Source of the DNA: Eubacteriaceae bacterium
GTDB taxonomy: Bacteria > Bacillota > Clostridia > Eubacteriales > Anaerofustaceae
Direction: 5' to 3'
DNA length: 16,582 nucleotides
NCBI GenBank assembly: GCA_017613995.1
Contig: JAGACT010000181.1
Location: forward strand, 1 to 16,582
Positions 1 through 5,722 of this stretch are shown piece by piece (the first letter of the stretch is position 1; each line of letters starts with the position of its first letter). The notes beneath the pieces were generated by a model. That model was not told the origin of the DNA. It saw only the letters and a list, made by a program, of their open reading frames with translations, and searched no databases. The position numbers were made by a program, and so were the translations under genes.

Positions 1-2
1 AG

Positions 3-401
3 GGGGCCTGCGGAGCCTGCGAAGCCTTCGAATCCCTTGAACGCCCGTCATTCCCTGAACTGGACGAAGGGTTCTCGGACACGCTTCTGAGACTCATCGA
101 CGAAAGGGGCATGAGCGATTCCGAGTGCTACCGCAGGGCAAATCTGGACCGCAAGCTCTTTTCCAAGATAAGATCCAATCCCTCATATCATCCCTCCAAG
201 GCCACCGCCATAGCCCTGGCGTTCGCGCTGGAGCTGGACATGAAGGATACGGAAAGCTTTCTCAAAAAAGCCGGATACGCGCTTTCCGACAGCTATCTGT
301 CGGACGTCATAGTTTCATATTTCATCCAGAGAGGCGATCACGATCTGTTCAGGCTCAACGAAGTCCTGTTCCTTTACGATCAGCCTCTGATCGGACAGTA
401 G
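3..401 (+). CDS. C-terminal part of a macro-domain-associated protein (5' end outside window)
   Basis: The frame is open from the window edge, so the start lies upstream; the ATG at 111 is internal because the coding pattern continues in frame before it (GFSDTLLRLIDERG). The visible 132 residues match, from memory, the helical C-terminal module that follows a macro (ADP-ribose-binding) domain in many Clostridia proteins: a stretch like SECYRRANLDRKLFSKIRSN, then SKATAIALAFALEL, then a KKAGYALS segment, ending in a FLYDQPLIG-like tail. The module resembles a helix-turn-helix/XRE-like fold. The macro domain itself is not in the window, so its presence is inferred. The next gene begins 11 bases after the stop behind a strong AAGGAGG, so the three plus-strand genes probably form one operon. 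A possible role is ADP-ribose signalling or stress response. The family assignment of the tail is fairly secure; the function is not. Confidence 0.7.
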   Translation, partial: GACGACEAFESLERPSFPELDEGFSDTLLRLIDERGMSDSECYRRANLDRKLFSKIRSNPSYHPSKATAIALAFALELDMKDTESFLKKAGYALSDSYLSDVIVSYFIQRGDHDLFRLNEVLFLYDQPLIGQ

Positions 402-412
402 AAGGAGGTCCC

Positions 413-724
413 ATGGAAAACGTTTACCCCATCATGCTTCTGATCTTCGGAGGCGCCGTGATGCTTTATGCTCTCCTGCTGGCGGTGTATAAGGACAGGA
501 TGTTCATCCCGAAGATTGAGATGGCGAAAGTAAAGAATGCCGAAGTCTATGCCCTTAAGCTGGCGAAGATCCTCGCCTGGATAGCCGCGGGCCCCATCGC
601 CGGAGGCCTCATCGGCTTTATCGGCGCCACACCTCTGATAAGGGGGATATCCACGGCCTGCGCCCTGGGAGGCATCTCCCTTGCCATCTGGAGGGGCTTT
701 AATCTCATGCACGGCGAGTACTGA
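413..724 (+). CDS. small three-helix membrane protein, unknown function
   Basis: This 103-residue protein starts at the ATG at 413, with AAGGAGG centred about 8 bases upstream, so the longer frame from 125 is not the real gene. Three hydrophobic segments are visible: residues about 5-25 (IMLLIFGGAVMLYALLLAV), about 50-70 (KILAWIAAGPIAGGLIGFI) and about 75-95 (IRGISTACALGGISLAIW). The basic segment at about 27-48 between helices 1 and 2 is probably cytoplasmic. I do not recognise the family. It sits between a macro-associated protein and a VWA protein, 11 bases after the first, so it may be the membrane element of that set; this is inference from position only. Confidence 0.65.
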   Translation: MENVYPIMLLIFGGAVMLYALLLAVYKDRMFIPKIEMAKVKNAEVYALKLAKILAWIAAGPIAGGLIGFIGATPLIRGISTACALGGISLAIWRGFNLMHGEY

Positions 725-730
725 TGCGAT

Positions 731-747
731 GTCGCCCGCAAGGCGAC
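731..747 (+). other. small stem-loop between membrane protein and VWA gene
   Basis: GTCGCC and GGCGAC form a 6-bp stem around a CGCAA loop. No T-tract follows, so it is not a terminator. It may act on mRNA processing or may be chance. Confidence 0.3.
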
Positions 748-813
748 CAAACGTTGTGCGAAAACCTCTATGATAAGGCTGTAAACAACAGCATTATCAC
801 GGAGGTATTTTTT

Positions 814-1464
814 ATGGGAAACAACATCACTGAACTGGTATTCATCCTTGACCGCAGCGGGTCCATGTCGGGACTGGAGTCCGACACCATCGGAGGCTTC
901 AATGCCATGATAGAAAAGCAGAAGGCCGAGGAGGGCACCGCCCTGGTCACGACGGTCCTGTTCGACAACGAATACGAGCTGCTGCATGACAGGATCGGTC
1001 TGGAGCGCATCTCCCCCATGAGCTCAAAGGAGTACTGGGTCAGAGGGTCCACCGCCCTGATAGACGCCATAGGCAGGAGCGTGGAACATATCTCGAACAT
1101 ACATAAATACATCAGACAGGAAGACGTGCCGGAAAAAACGGTGTTCGTGATCACCACCGACGGCATGGAAAACGCCAGCCACAGTTACAGCGCGTCCCAG
1201 GTCCGGTCAATGATAGAGGACAAAAAGAAAGAAGGATGGGAGTTCCTCTTCCTGGGGGCCAACATAGATGCGGTCCAGACCGCAAAACATTTCGGGATCA
1301 GCGAAGCCAACGCGGTGAACTACATGCCGGACGGCCAGGGAACAATGAACCTGTACGCGTCGGTGTCCAAGGCGGTCAGTTCCGTCAGGACGGGCAGAAA
1401 GCTGGATGCTTCCTGGAGAGAGAACACGGACAGGGACTACATGAAAAGGCACAAGGGAAAGTAA
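814..1464 (+). CDS. von Willebrand factor A (VWA) domain protein
   Basis: The protein is 216 residues, almost entirely one VWA fold. The metal-ion-dependent adhesion site (MIDAS) is complete: D13-x-S15-x-S17 in ILDRSGSMSG, T80 in RGSTALIDAI, and D116 in ITTDGMEN. There is no signal peptide or membrane segment, so it should be cytoplasmic. The start at 814 follows GGAGG at 801-805; an upstream in-frame ATG at 724 overlaps the previous stop but has no ribosome site as good and adds a non-VWA segment. Cytoplasmic stand-alone VWA proteins of this size resemble the TerY-like group linked to tellurite/stress operons (established for the family), and partner proteins are usually chelated through the MIDAS metal. 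Here the partners may be the macro-associated and membrane proteins just upstream, an inference. The VWA call is secure, the pathway is not. Confidence 0.9.
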   Translation: MGNNITELVFILDRSGSMSGLESDTIGGFNAMIEKQKAEEGTALVTTVLFDNEYELLHDRIGLERISPMSSKEYWVRGSTALIDAIGRSVEHISNIHKYIRQEDVPEKTVFVITTDGMENASHSYSASQVRSMIEDKKKEGWEFLFLGANIDAVQTAKHFGISEANAVNYMPDGQGTMNLYASVSKAVSSVRTGRKLDASWRENTDRDYMKRHKGK

Positions 1465-1465
1465 G

Positions 1466-1498
1466 AAAAAAAAGGCGTGCGGGAATATCCCGCACGCC
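1466..1498 (-). terminator. intrinsic terminator for ribU (minus strand)
   Basis: An 11-bp perfect stem (1474-1484 with 1488-1498) closes an ATA loop. Read on the minus strand it is followed by eight Ts (A-run 1466-1473). It lies between the convergent VWA and ribU genes and may also stop plus-strand transcripts, though the plus side has no U-tract. Confidence 0.9.
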
Positions 1499-1514
1499 CC
1501 GCCTGTTTGGAGCC

Positions 1515-2048
1515 TTACTTAAGGTTGGCCTTCTTGAGAGGCAGCCATACCAGGAACGTAACGGCGGCGTTTATGGACGCCTTTACCAGGTTGAAGGGTA
1601 TGAATACCGTCGGCAGCATGGAGAGCACCACCTGACGGGTCACGCCCATGAAGATCGGAGTCACGATAAGGTTCGCCGGGATGGTGATCAGGACCATCGA
1701 TGCGATGCCCGCCAGCAGGGAGGGCAGCACCTTTCTTTTGCTCAGCTTCATGACCAGAGCCGTTCCCGCGACGAATCCTCCGGTGGCGATGAAGTGCATT
1801 ATGATGCCGTAGATTCCGCTGGAACTGGATACCGTGATCCCCTGGATGATGCAGGATACCAGCGTCACCGCAAGGCCGCCCTTAAGCCCCATGAAAAGGG
1901 TCGCTATAAGGATGGGCACGTCCATGGCGTCGTACTCCAGGAACGGAGCGGCTGCGAATATCGGGAAACGGAGGAACGGGATATAAAGCAGAATGATCGA
2001 CATTGCCGTAAGTACAGCCGCAAACACGAGTTTTTTTGTTTTGTTCAT
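1515..2048 (-). CDS. ribU: riboflavin ECF transporter S-component RibU
   Basis: RibU binds riboflavin in the membrane and works with the shared energy-coupling module (EcfA, EcfA', EcfT), which is not in this window. The 177-residue protein is almost wholly hydrophobic, with about six membrane segments. The N-terminal KKLVFAAVLTAMSIILLYIP segment, the PFLEYDAMDVPILIATLFMG region and a C-terminal PFNLVKASINAAV stretch match the S-component/RibU pattern. Length fits the family (about 180-200). It starts with ATG at 2048 behind GAGGTG. The FMN riboswitch and terminator directly upstream support riboflavin as substrate, since FMN would shut off import. The gene ends just before a strong terminator, so it is probably monocistronic, with possible read-through from the XpaC-like gene. 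Confidence 0.93.
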   Translation of the reverse strand: MNKTKKLVFAAVLTAMSIILLYIPFLRFPIFAAAPFLEYDAMDVPILIATLFMGLKGGLAVTLVSCIIQGITVSSSSGIYGIIMHFIATGGFVAGTALVMKLSKRKVLPSLLAGIASMVLITIPANLIVTPIFMGVTRQVVLSMLPTVFIPFNLVKASINAAVTFLVWLPLKKANLK

Positions 2049-2062
2049 GATTTCACCTCACT

Positions 2063-2085
2063 AAAAAAGCCGCTTCTTCAGCGGC
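2063..2085 (-). terminator. riboswitch-controlled terminator upstream of ribU
   Basis: On the minus strand GCCGCT-GAAGA-AGCGGC forms a 6-bp stem (2085-2080 with 2074-2069) followed by six Ts (2068-2063). It lies between the FMN aptamer and the ribU start, the usual place for an expression platform. The antiterminator pairing was not resolved by eye. Confidence 0.85.
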
Positions 2086-2104
2086 AAAAATACGAAAAAA
2101 GACT

Positions 2105-2228
2105 TGTCTTCTTCCATCCGGACTTAAGCCCAAAGGCTCTTACCGTCGGTACCGGAATCACACCGGTTCGTGCTTTCGCTCGCGGACTGTACCGCCGATC
2201 GGGATTTTCACCCTGCCCTGAAGTTATC
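2105..2228 (-). promoter_or_regulatory. FMN riboswitch (RFN element)
   Basis: Read on the minus strand the element contains the diagnostic RFN blocks in order: TTCAGGGCAGGGTG, AATCCCGAT-CGGCGGT, AGTCCGCGAGCG, ACCGGTGTGATTCCGGTACC, GACGGT and AGTCCGGATGGAAGAAGA. These are the conserved core of the FMN aptamer. It is followed by a U-tailed hairpin before ribU, so FMN binding is expected to cause premature termination and reduce riboflavin import. Confidence 0.96.
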
Positions 2229-2238
2229 TTCTGTATCA

Positions 2239-2268
2239 ATTATACTATCACAATGCGGCGTTACTGAA
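2239..2268 (-). promoter_or_regulatory. promoter of the FMN riboswitch-ribU transcript
   Basis: The -10 is a perfect TATAAT (ATTATA on plus at 2239-2244), 18 bases from a weak -35 TTCAGT (2263-2268). The -35 overlaps the last codons of the XpaC-like gene, so no terminator separates the two genes. Confidence 0.6.
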
Positions 2269-3301
2269 CGTTTTCGCCAACTTTTTCTTCAGCCTTGAGC
2301 TCGATCTGCATTCCGTTGTCCAGAAGACCGTCGTTGACCAGGGTATTCTTGAATGCTTCGATCTCGCTTGTAATATCTATGGCGTCATAATCATACAGGC
2401 TGTTGTACAGCTCGTAGAAGGCCTTGGTGATGGTGTCCAGAGATTCCTCGATCCTGGACTTTATCGCTATGGTGTTCTCTGTCTGAATGCTCTTCTTGTC
2501 CAGCTCTGCGTACTTCTCAATGAGCTTTTCGGTGGTGGGCAGATAGTAGGACATGAACTTCTTGGTCTTCTTGAGCAGAGAAGGATTCTCCACCGTGGCG
2601 TTATAGATGTTTATGGTGACCTTCTCCAGTTCGTCGATCTTGGCGCTCATGACCTCTCCGGGTATGGCTTCGTTGGCCTGGCGGATCTTCTTGATGTACT
2701 CCACAGTCTCGGCATAGAGGCCGTTGTCGTTGGCCGTGCGCTTCATCTCGACTCCTGCGGGGGGAGCGCTCTCCTGCTGCTGGGGCTGCTGCTGTTTCGC
2801 GGGAGGAGCGGAATAGGTCTTCTGGGGCTGCTTGTAGTTCTCGTTCACCTTCTCGACCGTGTAGGCGGGCTGAGCGTACATCCTCCCCCTGTCGTAGGCC
2901 GTCCTGTTCGCTCTGGGCGAAGGATAGACCACCGTCTGGGGCTTGACGCGGATGATATTGTTGTCGAACAGATACTGCAGTTCCGCCTGCACCCTGTTGC
3001 GGGGCAGGTTCAGGAAGTATGCCACCTCATCAACGGAAAAGCTCTCACGGCTTCTGAGGAGCTGGTAGTACCTGAGGGCGTTCTCCCTTATCCTGATCCT
3101 CTGATTCCTTCTCGAAAAGCCGTTGATCATCAGAAGTACGGCAACGAAGCTGATTATTCCTCCGAAAAGAAACGGGGAAAAGAAGAAAAAGAACAAAAAC
3201 GGCATGAACGGGAAACCGCCCGCCCCCACTGACTCGTTGAGTGTGGAGAGGTCGATGCCGTCCACCGCTATATTGCTGAAATCATATGTTCTTCTGTTCA
3301 T
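2261..3301 (-). CDS. XpaC-like membrane protein with winged-helix insert
   Basis: This 346-residue protein has a hydrophobic region at about 30-60 that includes a run of Phe, then a basic stop (FSRRNQRIRIRENA). Next is a winged-helix-like segment at about 75-120 (ALRYYQLLRSRESFSVDEVA, then RNRVQAELQYLFDNNIIRV) and a Gln/Pro-rich linker at about 155-185. A helical C-terminal domain at about 190-335 resembles the XpaC family (5-bromo-4-chloroindolyl phosphate hydrolysis protein), including YIKKIRQANEAIPGEVMSAK and KKFMSYYLPTTEKLIEKYAE. XpaC proteins often neighbour TelA toxic-anion resistance genes, but no telA is here. The family name comes from an old phenotype, and no hydrolase active site is evident. 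Start ATG at 3301 has AAGGAG upstream. Confidence 0.82.
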   Translation of the reverse strand: MNRRTYDFSNIAVDGIDLSTLNESVGAGGFPFMPFLFFFFFSPFLFGGIISFVAVLLMINGFSRRNQRIRIRENALRYYQLLRSRESFSVDEVAYFLNLPRNRVQAELQYLFDNNIIRVKPQTVVYPSPRANRTAYDRGRMYAQPAYTVEKVNENYKQPQKTYSAPPAKQQQPQQQESAPPAGVEMKRTANDNGLYAETVEYIKKIRQANEAIPGEVMSAKIDELEKVTINIYNATVENPSLLKKTKKFMSYYLPTTEKLIEKYAELDKKSIQTENTIAIKSRIEESLDTITKAFYELYNSLYDYDAIDITSEIEAFKNTLVNDGLLDNGMQIELKAEEKVGENVQ

Positions 3302-3314
3302 ATAGATGCTCCTT

Positions 3315-3332
3315 ATGTGAAATGTATCACAT
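3315..3332. promoter_or_regulatory. CRP/FNR-type dyad at the XpaC-like promoter
   Basis: ATGTGA-AATGTA-TCACAT is a perfect inverted repeat with the TGTGA-N6-TCACA spacing recognised by CRP/FNR-family regulators (established for E. coli CRP and Bacillus Fnr). It covers the proposed -10 (GTATCA 3324-3329), so a bound regulator would more likely repress. The regulator is not in the window. Confidence 0.5.
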
Positions 3333-3352
3333 GATTCGGAATTCTGCGTTAA
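3324..3352 (-). promoter_or_regulatory. candidate promoter of the XpaC-like gene
   Basis: TTAACG (3352-3347) and TGATAC (3329-3324) are separated by 17 bases on the minus strand, about 25-30 bases before the ATG. Each box departs from consensus, so confidence is modest. Confidence 0.4.
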
Positions 3353-3370
3353 CAGATCGTTAAAGGATGA

Positions 3371-3694
3371 TTAAACTTTCTCGATATGGATCTCGGGTTC
3401 CACCGGCAGCGCCAGGGAAGCTTCCACCTCCACGGCCTTGAGCATCGCCAGTGCCACCGGGCATGTGGCATGTTTGGCATATTTAGCGACCGCATCCTTT
3501 ATGATCCCGGGCTGTCTTCCCATGCCAAGCTCGCAGAATGCGTCCACCACATCGATCTCCTCCGCCAGTCCCTTGTTGTAATGGGGGCAGTCGGAAGTGA
3601 AGCTCACCTTCACCTGGCCGTAATCTTCAGTATTCTCTGCGGTGATCACCGTAACGAACTTGCAGGGTCCCGCCATAACGCTCACTTTGGTCAT
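3371..3694 (-). CDS. small Cys-containing conserved hypothetical protein (DUF6951-like)
   Basis: The protein is 107 residues with no signal peptide or membrane segment. Four cysteines, C11 (AGPCKF), C36 (SDCPHY), C54 (DAFCEL) and C78 (ATCPVA), are placed in short conserved-looking motifs. The layout (a GxC start, SDCPH in the middle, HATCPV-A-x-A-I/L-KAVEV towards the end) matches a small family I recall as DUF6951, found in Clostridia and methanogens. C11, C36 and C78 could bind a metal or Fe-S cluster; this is inference. ATG at 3694 follows AAAGGAG. No terminator lies between its stop and the XpaC-like gene 69 bases downstream, so both may share transcripts. No function is assigned. Confidence 0.72.
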   Translation of the reverse strand: MTKVSVMAGPCKFVTVITAENTEDYGQVKVSFTSDCPHYNKGLAEEIDVVDAFCELGMGRQPGIIKDAVAKYAKHATCPVALAMLKAVEVEASLALPVEPEIHIEKV

Positions 3695-3715
3695 AGTATC
3701 GTCTCCTTTTTGCTG

Positions 3716-3721
3716 ATTATA
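3716..3721 (-). promoter_or_regulatory. -10 box of the DUF6951-like gene
   Basis: A perfect TATAAT on the minus strand (ATTATA on plus) sits about 20 bases before the ATG at 3694. No convincing -35 was found at 16-18 bases. Confidence 0.45.
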
Positions 3722-3823
3722 TCATAGACCTCGGTGAAAGTGCCAGTATTACCTTAAATTGGTGCAATTACTGTATCTCCGGACCGGAGGCCCCTGCTCT
3801 TTCGAGAAAAATACATGTTTGTA

Positions 3824-3853
3824 TTGACTTGCAGTTTTGTGAAATGCTATACT
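3824..3853 (+). promoter_or_regulatory. promoter of the leader peptide-metNIQ transcript
   Basis: TTGACT (3824-3829) and TATACT (3848-3853) are separated by 18 bases, close to the sigma-A consensus. Transcription would begin near 3860, giving a short 5' leader of about 25 bases before the leader-peptide ATG at 3885. Confidence 0.8.
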
Positions 3854-3884
3854 CTATAAAACTATTTTGAGGCAGGAAGCGCTA

Positions 3885-3968
3885 ATGTACGCAGCAGCAT
3901 ATCAGAGATCGATGTCTATGATGATGTGCACGGGCATGAGAATGCCCTTGTTCGATTGCTGCCGATAG
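3885..3968 (+). CDS. Met-rich leader peptide of the metNIQ attenuator
   Basis: This 27-codon ORF starts with ATG at 3885 and ends with TAG at 3966. AGGAAG at 3874-3879 lies 5 bases before the start, a good ribosome site. The peptide reads MYAAAYQRSMSMMM then CTGMRMPLFDCCR. It has seven Met codons, six of them within eleven codons (residues 10, 12, 13, 14, 18, 20), and three Cys codons (15, 25, 26). It lies between a promoter and a terminator ahead of a methionine importer. By analogy with trp/his/leu leaders, ribosome stalling at scarce Met-tRNA would expose 3957-3980 for antiterminator pairing. The two late Cys codons may add a cysteine response. I know of no named family for this peptide. 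The peptide itself is probably not functional after synthesis. The ORF and its codon bias are seen directly; the mechanism is inferred. Confidence 0.85.
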   Translation: MYAAAYQRSMSMMMCTGMRMPLFDCCR

Positions 3969-4028
3969 GAGCTTCTGCTGAGAACAACACATCGGAATCA
4001 TCCTTGGGCAGCAGAAGAAACTGCTGCC
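3894..4028 (+). promoter_or_regulatory. attenuator RNA with competing pairings
   Basis: Four segments can pair alternatively. Segments 1 and 2: GCAGCA (3894-3899) with TGCTGC (3957-3962) and ATCGA (3908-3912) with TCGAT (3952-3956), enclosing a 6-bp GNRA hairpin, GGGCAT-GAGA-ATGCCC (3932-3947). Segments 2 and 3: CTTCTGCTG (3972-3980) with CAGCAGAAG (4009-4017), nine perfect pairs, and alternatively TGCTGCC (3957-3963) with GGCAGCA (4007-4013). Segments 3 and 4: terminator GGCAGCAG (4007-4014) with CTGCTGCC (4021-4028). A ribosome at the leader stop codon (3966) would cover segment 2 and favour termination; one stalled at Met codons 10-20 would leave it free. No S-box, Met T-box or SAM-II/III core was seen. 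Confidence 0.78.
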
Positions 4029-4040
4029 GTTTTTATTTTA
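4007..4040 (+). terminator. intrinsic terminator of the metNIQ attenuator
   Basis: An 8-bp GC-rich stem (4007-4014 with 4021-4028), loop AAGAAA, is followed by GTTTTTATTTTA. It ends just before the metN ribosome site, so it controls entry into the operon. Confidence 0.9.
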
Positions 4041-4051
4041 AGGAGGCTCAA

Positions 4052-5080
4052 TTGATCCAGCTTGAACACCTGAACAAAACCTATACTTCTGAGCGCTCCG
4101 AAGTCGAGGCCCTCTCCGACATAAGCCTTACGATAAACGACGGGGAGATCTTCGGAATCATCGGGCTTTCCGGAGCCGGAAAATCGACTCTGGTCAGATG
4201 CATAAACTTTCTTGAACGGCCCACCGGAGGAAAGGTCATTTTCGACGGCAGGGACATGGCCAGCCTCTCCCATAAGGAGCTTCTGGCGGCAAGAAGGCAG
4301 ATGAGCATGATCTTCCAGGGCTTCAACCTGCTCAGTCAGCGCACTGTTCTGAGAAACGTCTGCTTCCCGATGGAGATCGAAAAGGGCAGGAGCCGTTCGG
4401 AGATAACGGCTAAGGCCATGGATCTTCTCAGGACGGTGGGACTGGAGGACAAGGCCGACAGCTACCCCTCGCAGCTTTCCGGAGGACAGCAGCAGAGGGT
4501 GGCCATTGCCAGGGCCCTGGCCACCGATCCCAAGGTGCTGCTGTGCGACGAAGCCACCAGTGCACTGGACCCCACCACCACCCAGTCTATTCTTTCTCTT
4601 ATAAAAAGAATCAACCGGGAGATGGGGGTGACCGTCATCGTGATAACCCATGAGATGAAGGTCATCGAGCAGATATGCGACCGGGTCGCGGTGCTGGACC
4701 ACGGGCTCATCGCCGAACAGGGAAACGTCCGGGACGTCTTCATCCATCCCAAAACGGAGATATCCAGAAACCTTATACTCCCCCAGGGGGAAGTCACGGA
4801 GTTCATCCCCGGAGAGCGGTGCCTCAGGCTGGTGTTCGACGGAGAGACCCTGCTGGAGCCCGTCATTTCCACCATGACGATGGAATGTAAGTGCAAGGTC
4901 AACATACTTTTCGCCAACACCAAGATAATAGATTCCAGGACATACGGCCAGATGCTCATACAGATGCCGGAGGATGAACTGGCCCAGGAAAGGATCATGG
5001 CTTTCCTGGAGGACAAGAACATAGATTTCAGGGAGGAGACGGCAGATGGAAATACTGAAACTGGCTCAGCTGATGCTTGA
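4052..5080 (+). CDS. metN: methionine ABC transporter ATP-binding protein MetN
   Basis: MetN hydrolyses ATP to drive D/L-methionine import through MetI. The start is TTG at 4052, six bases after AAGGAGG (4040-4046); this gives MIQLEHLNKTY, the normal MetN N-terminus, and 342 residues (E. coli MetN 343). The longer in-frame ATG at 3926 lies inside the leader and runs through the terminator hairpin, so it is rejected. Visible motifs: Walker A GLSGAGKST (38-46), Q-loop FQGFNLL (88-94), signature LSGGQQQ (142-148), Walker B VLLCDEATSALD (162-173) and switch H200. Residues from about 265 form the C-terminal NIL domain that senses methionine and inhibits transport. The gene overlaps metI by 35 bases, so translation is coupled. 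Confidence 0.95.
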   Translation: MIQLEHLNKTYTSERSEVEALSDISLTINDGEIFGIIGLSGAGKSTLVRCINFLERPTGGKVIFDGRDMASLSHKELLAARRQMSMIFQGFNLLSQRTVLRNVCFPMEIEKGRSRSEITAKAMDLLRTVGLEDKADSYPSQLSGGQQQRVAIARALATDPKVLLCDEATSALDPTTTQSILSLIKRINREMGVTVIVITHEMKVIEQICDRVAVLDHGLIAEQGNVRDVFIHPKTEISRNLILPQGEVTEFIPGERCLRLVFDGETLLEPVISTMTMECKCKVNILFANTKIIDSRTYGQMLIQMPEDELAQERIMAFLEDKNIDFREETADGNTETGSADA

Positions 5081-5708
5081 CGGCCTGGGCGAGACCATGT
5101 ACATGGTCCTTGTCTCCACCTCGATCGCATATGTTATCGGCCTTCCCCTCGGCATTGTTCTGTGCATCACCGACAAGGAAGGGATCAGGCCCAACAGGGT
5201 GCTCAACGCCGTGCTGGGATTCATCGTGAACATGCTCAGGAGCGTACCGTTCCTTATCCTTCTGGTGGCAATAATGCCCTTCACGAGAAAGGTCGTGGGG
5301 ACCACCATCGGTTCCACGGCCACGATCGTTCCCCTAATCGTCGGAAGCGCGCCGTTCATCGCCAGGATGGTGGAATCCTCCGTCAAGGAAGTGGACAGCG
5401 GGGTCATCGAGGCCGTGCAGTCCATGGGAACTCCCGATTTCAAGATAATCACCAAAGTGCTTATTCCCGAGGCGAAACCCTCCCTGATCATGGGAGCGGC
5501 CATCGCCATCACCACGATACTGGGGTATTCAGCCCTCGCCGGCTTTACCGGCGGAGGATGTCTCGGAGCCATAGCAGTCAATTACGGCTACTACCGCTAC
5601 AAGACCGACGTCATGCTTGTTACCGTCCTTCTTCTGGTCATCATCGTCCAGATATTCCAGGAGGTCGGAATGTATATAACAAGAAAAACAGATAAAAGGA
5701 TCAAATAA
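5046..5708 (+). CDS. metI: methionine ABC transporter permease MetI
   Basis: MetI forms the membrane channel (as a dimer) of the methionine importer. The 220 residues include about five membrane segments, beginning with ETMYMVLVSTSIAYVIGLPL, and the cytoplasmic coupling (EAA) loop EAVQSMGTPDFKIITKVLIP followed by EAKPSL, typical of the family. Length matches MetI (about 217). ATG at 5046 lies inside the end of metN behind a GGAGGAG at about 5031-5037. The short gap (14 bases) to metQ and the shared order metN-metI-metQ support one transcript. Confidence 0.95.
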   Translation: MEILKLAQLMLDGLGETMYMVLVSTSIAYVIGLPLGIVLCITDKEGIRPNRVLNAVLGFIVNMLRSVPFLILLVAIMPFTRKVVGTTIGSTATIVPLIVGSAPFIARMVESSVKEVDSGVIEAVQSMGTPDFKIITKVLIPEAKPSLIMGAAIAITTILGYSALAGFTGGGCLGAIAVNYGYYRYKTDVMLVTVLLLVIIVQIFQEVGMYITRKTDKRIK

Positions 5709-5722
5709 AAAAGGAGGGAAAA

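Noticed and set aside
724..813. Upstream start for the VWA gene, overlapping the previous stop
   Set aside because: The added 30 residues are not VWA-like, and the ATG at 814 has a better ribosome site.
1236..2267. 343-residue plus-strand ORF
   Set aside because: It runs antisense through ribU, the riboswitch and two terminators, is rich in Arg, Gly and His in shadow-frame style, and overlaps the VWA gene.
3757..3769. AATTG-GTG-CAATT dyad
   Set aside because: Short arms, and it lies between divergent promoters without overlapping either box; likely chance.
3860..4050. S-box, T-box or other SAM riboswitch upstream of metN
   Set aside because: No S-box core, no T-box AGGGTGGNACCGCG sequence and no SAM-II/III core could be seen; the Met-rich ORF explains the layout better.
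3926..4051. Upstream ATG extension of metN
   Set aside because: It begins inside the leader peptide and is translated through the terminator hairpin; TTG at 4052 has AAGGAGG and gives the normal MetN N-terminus.
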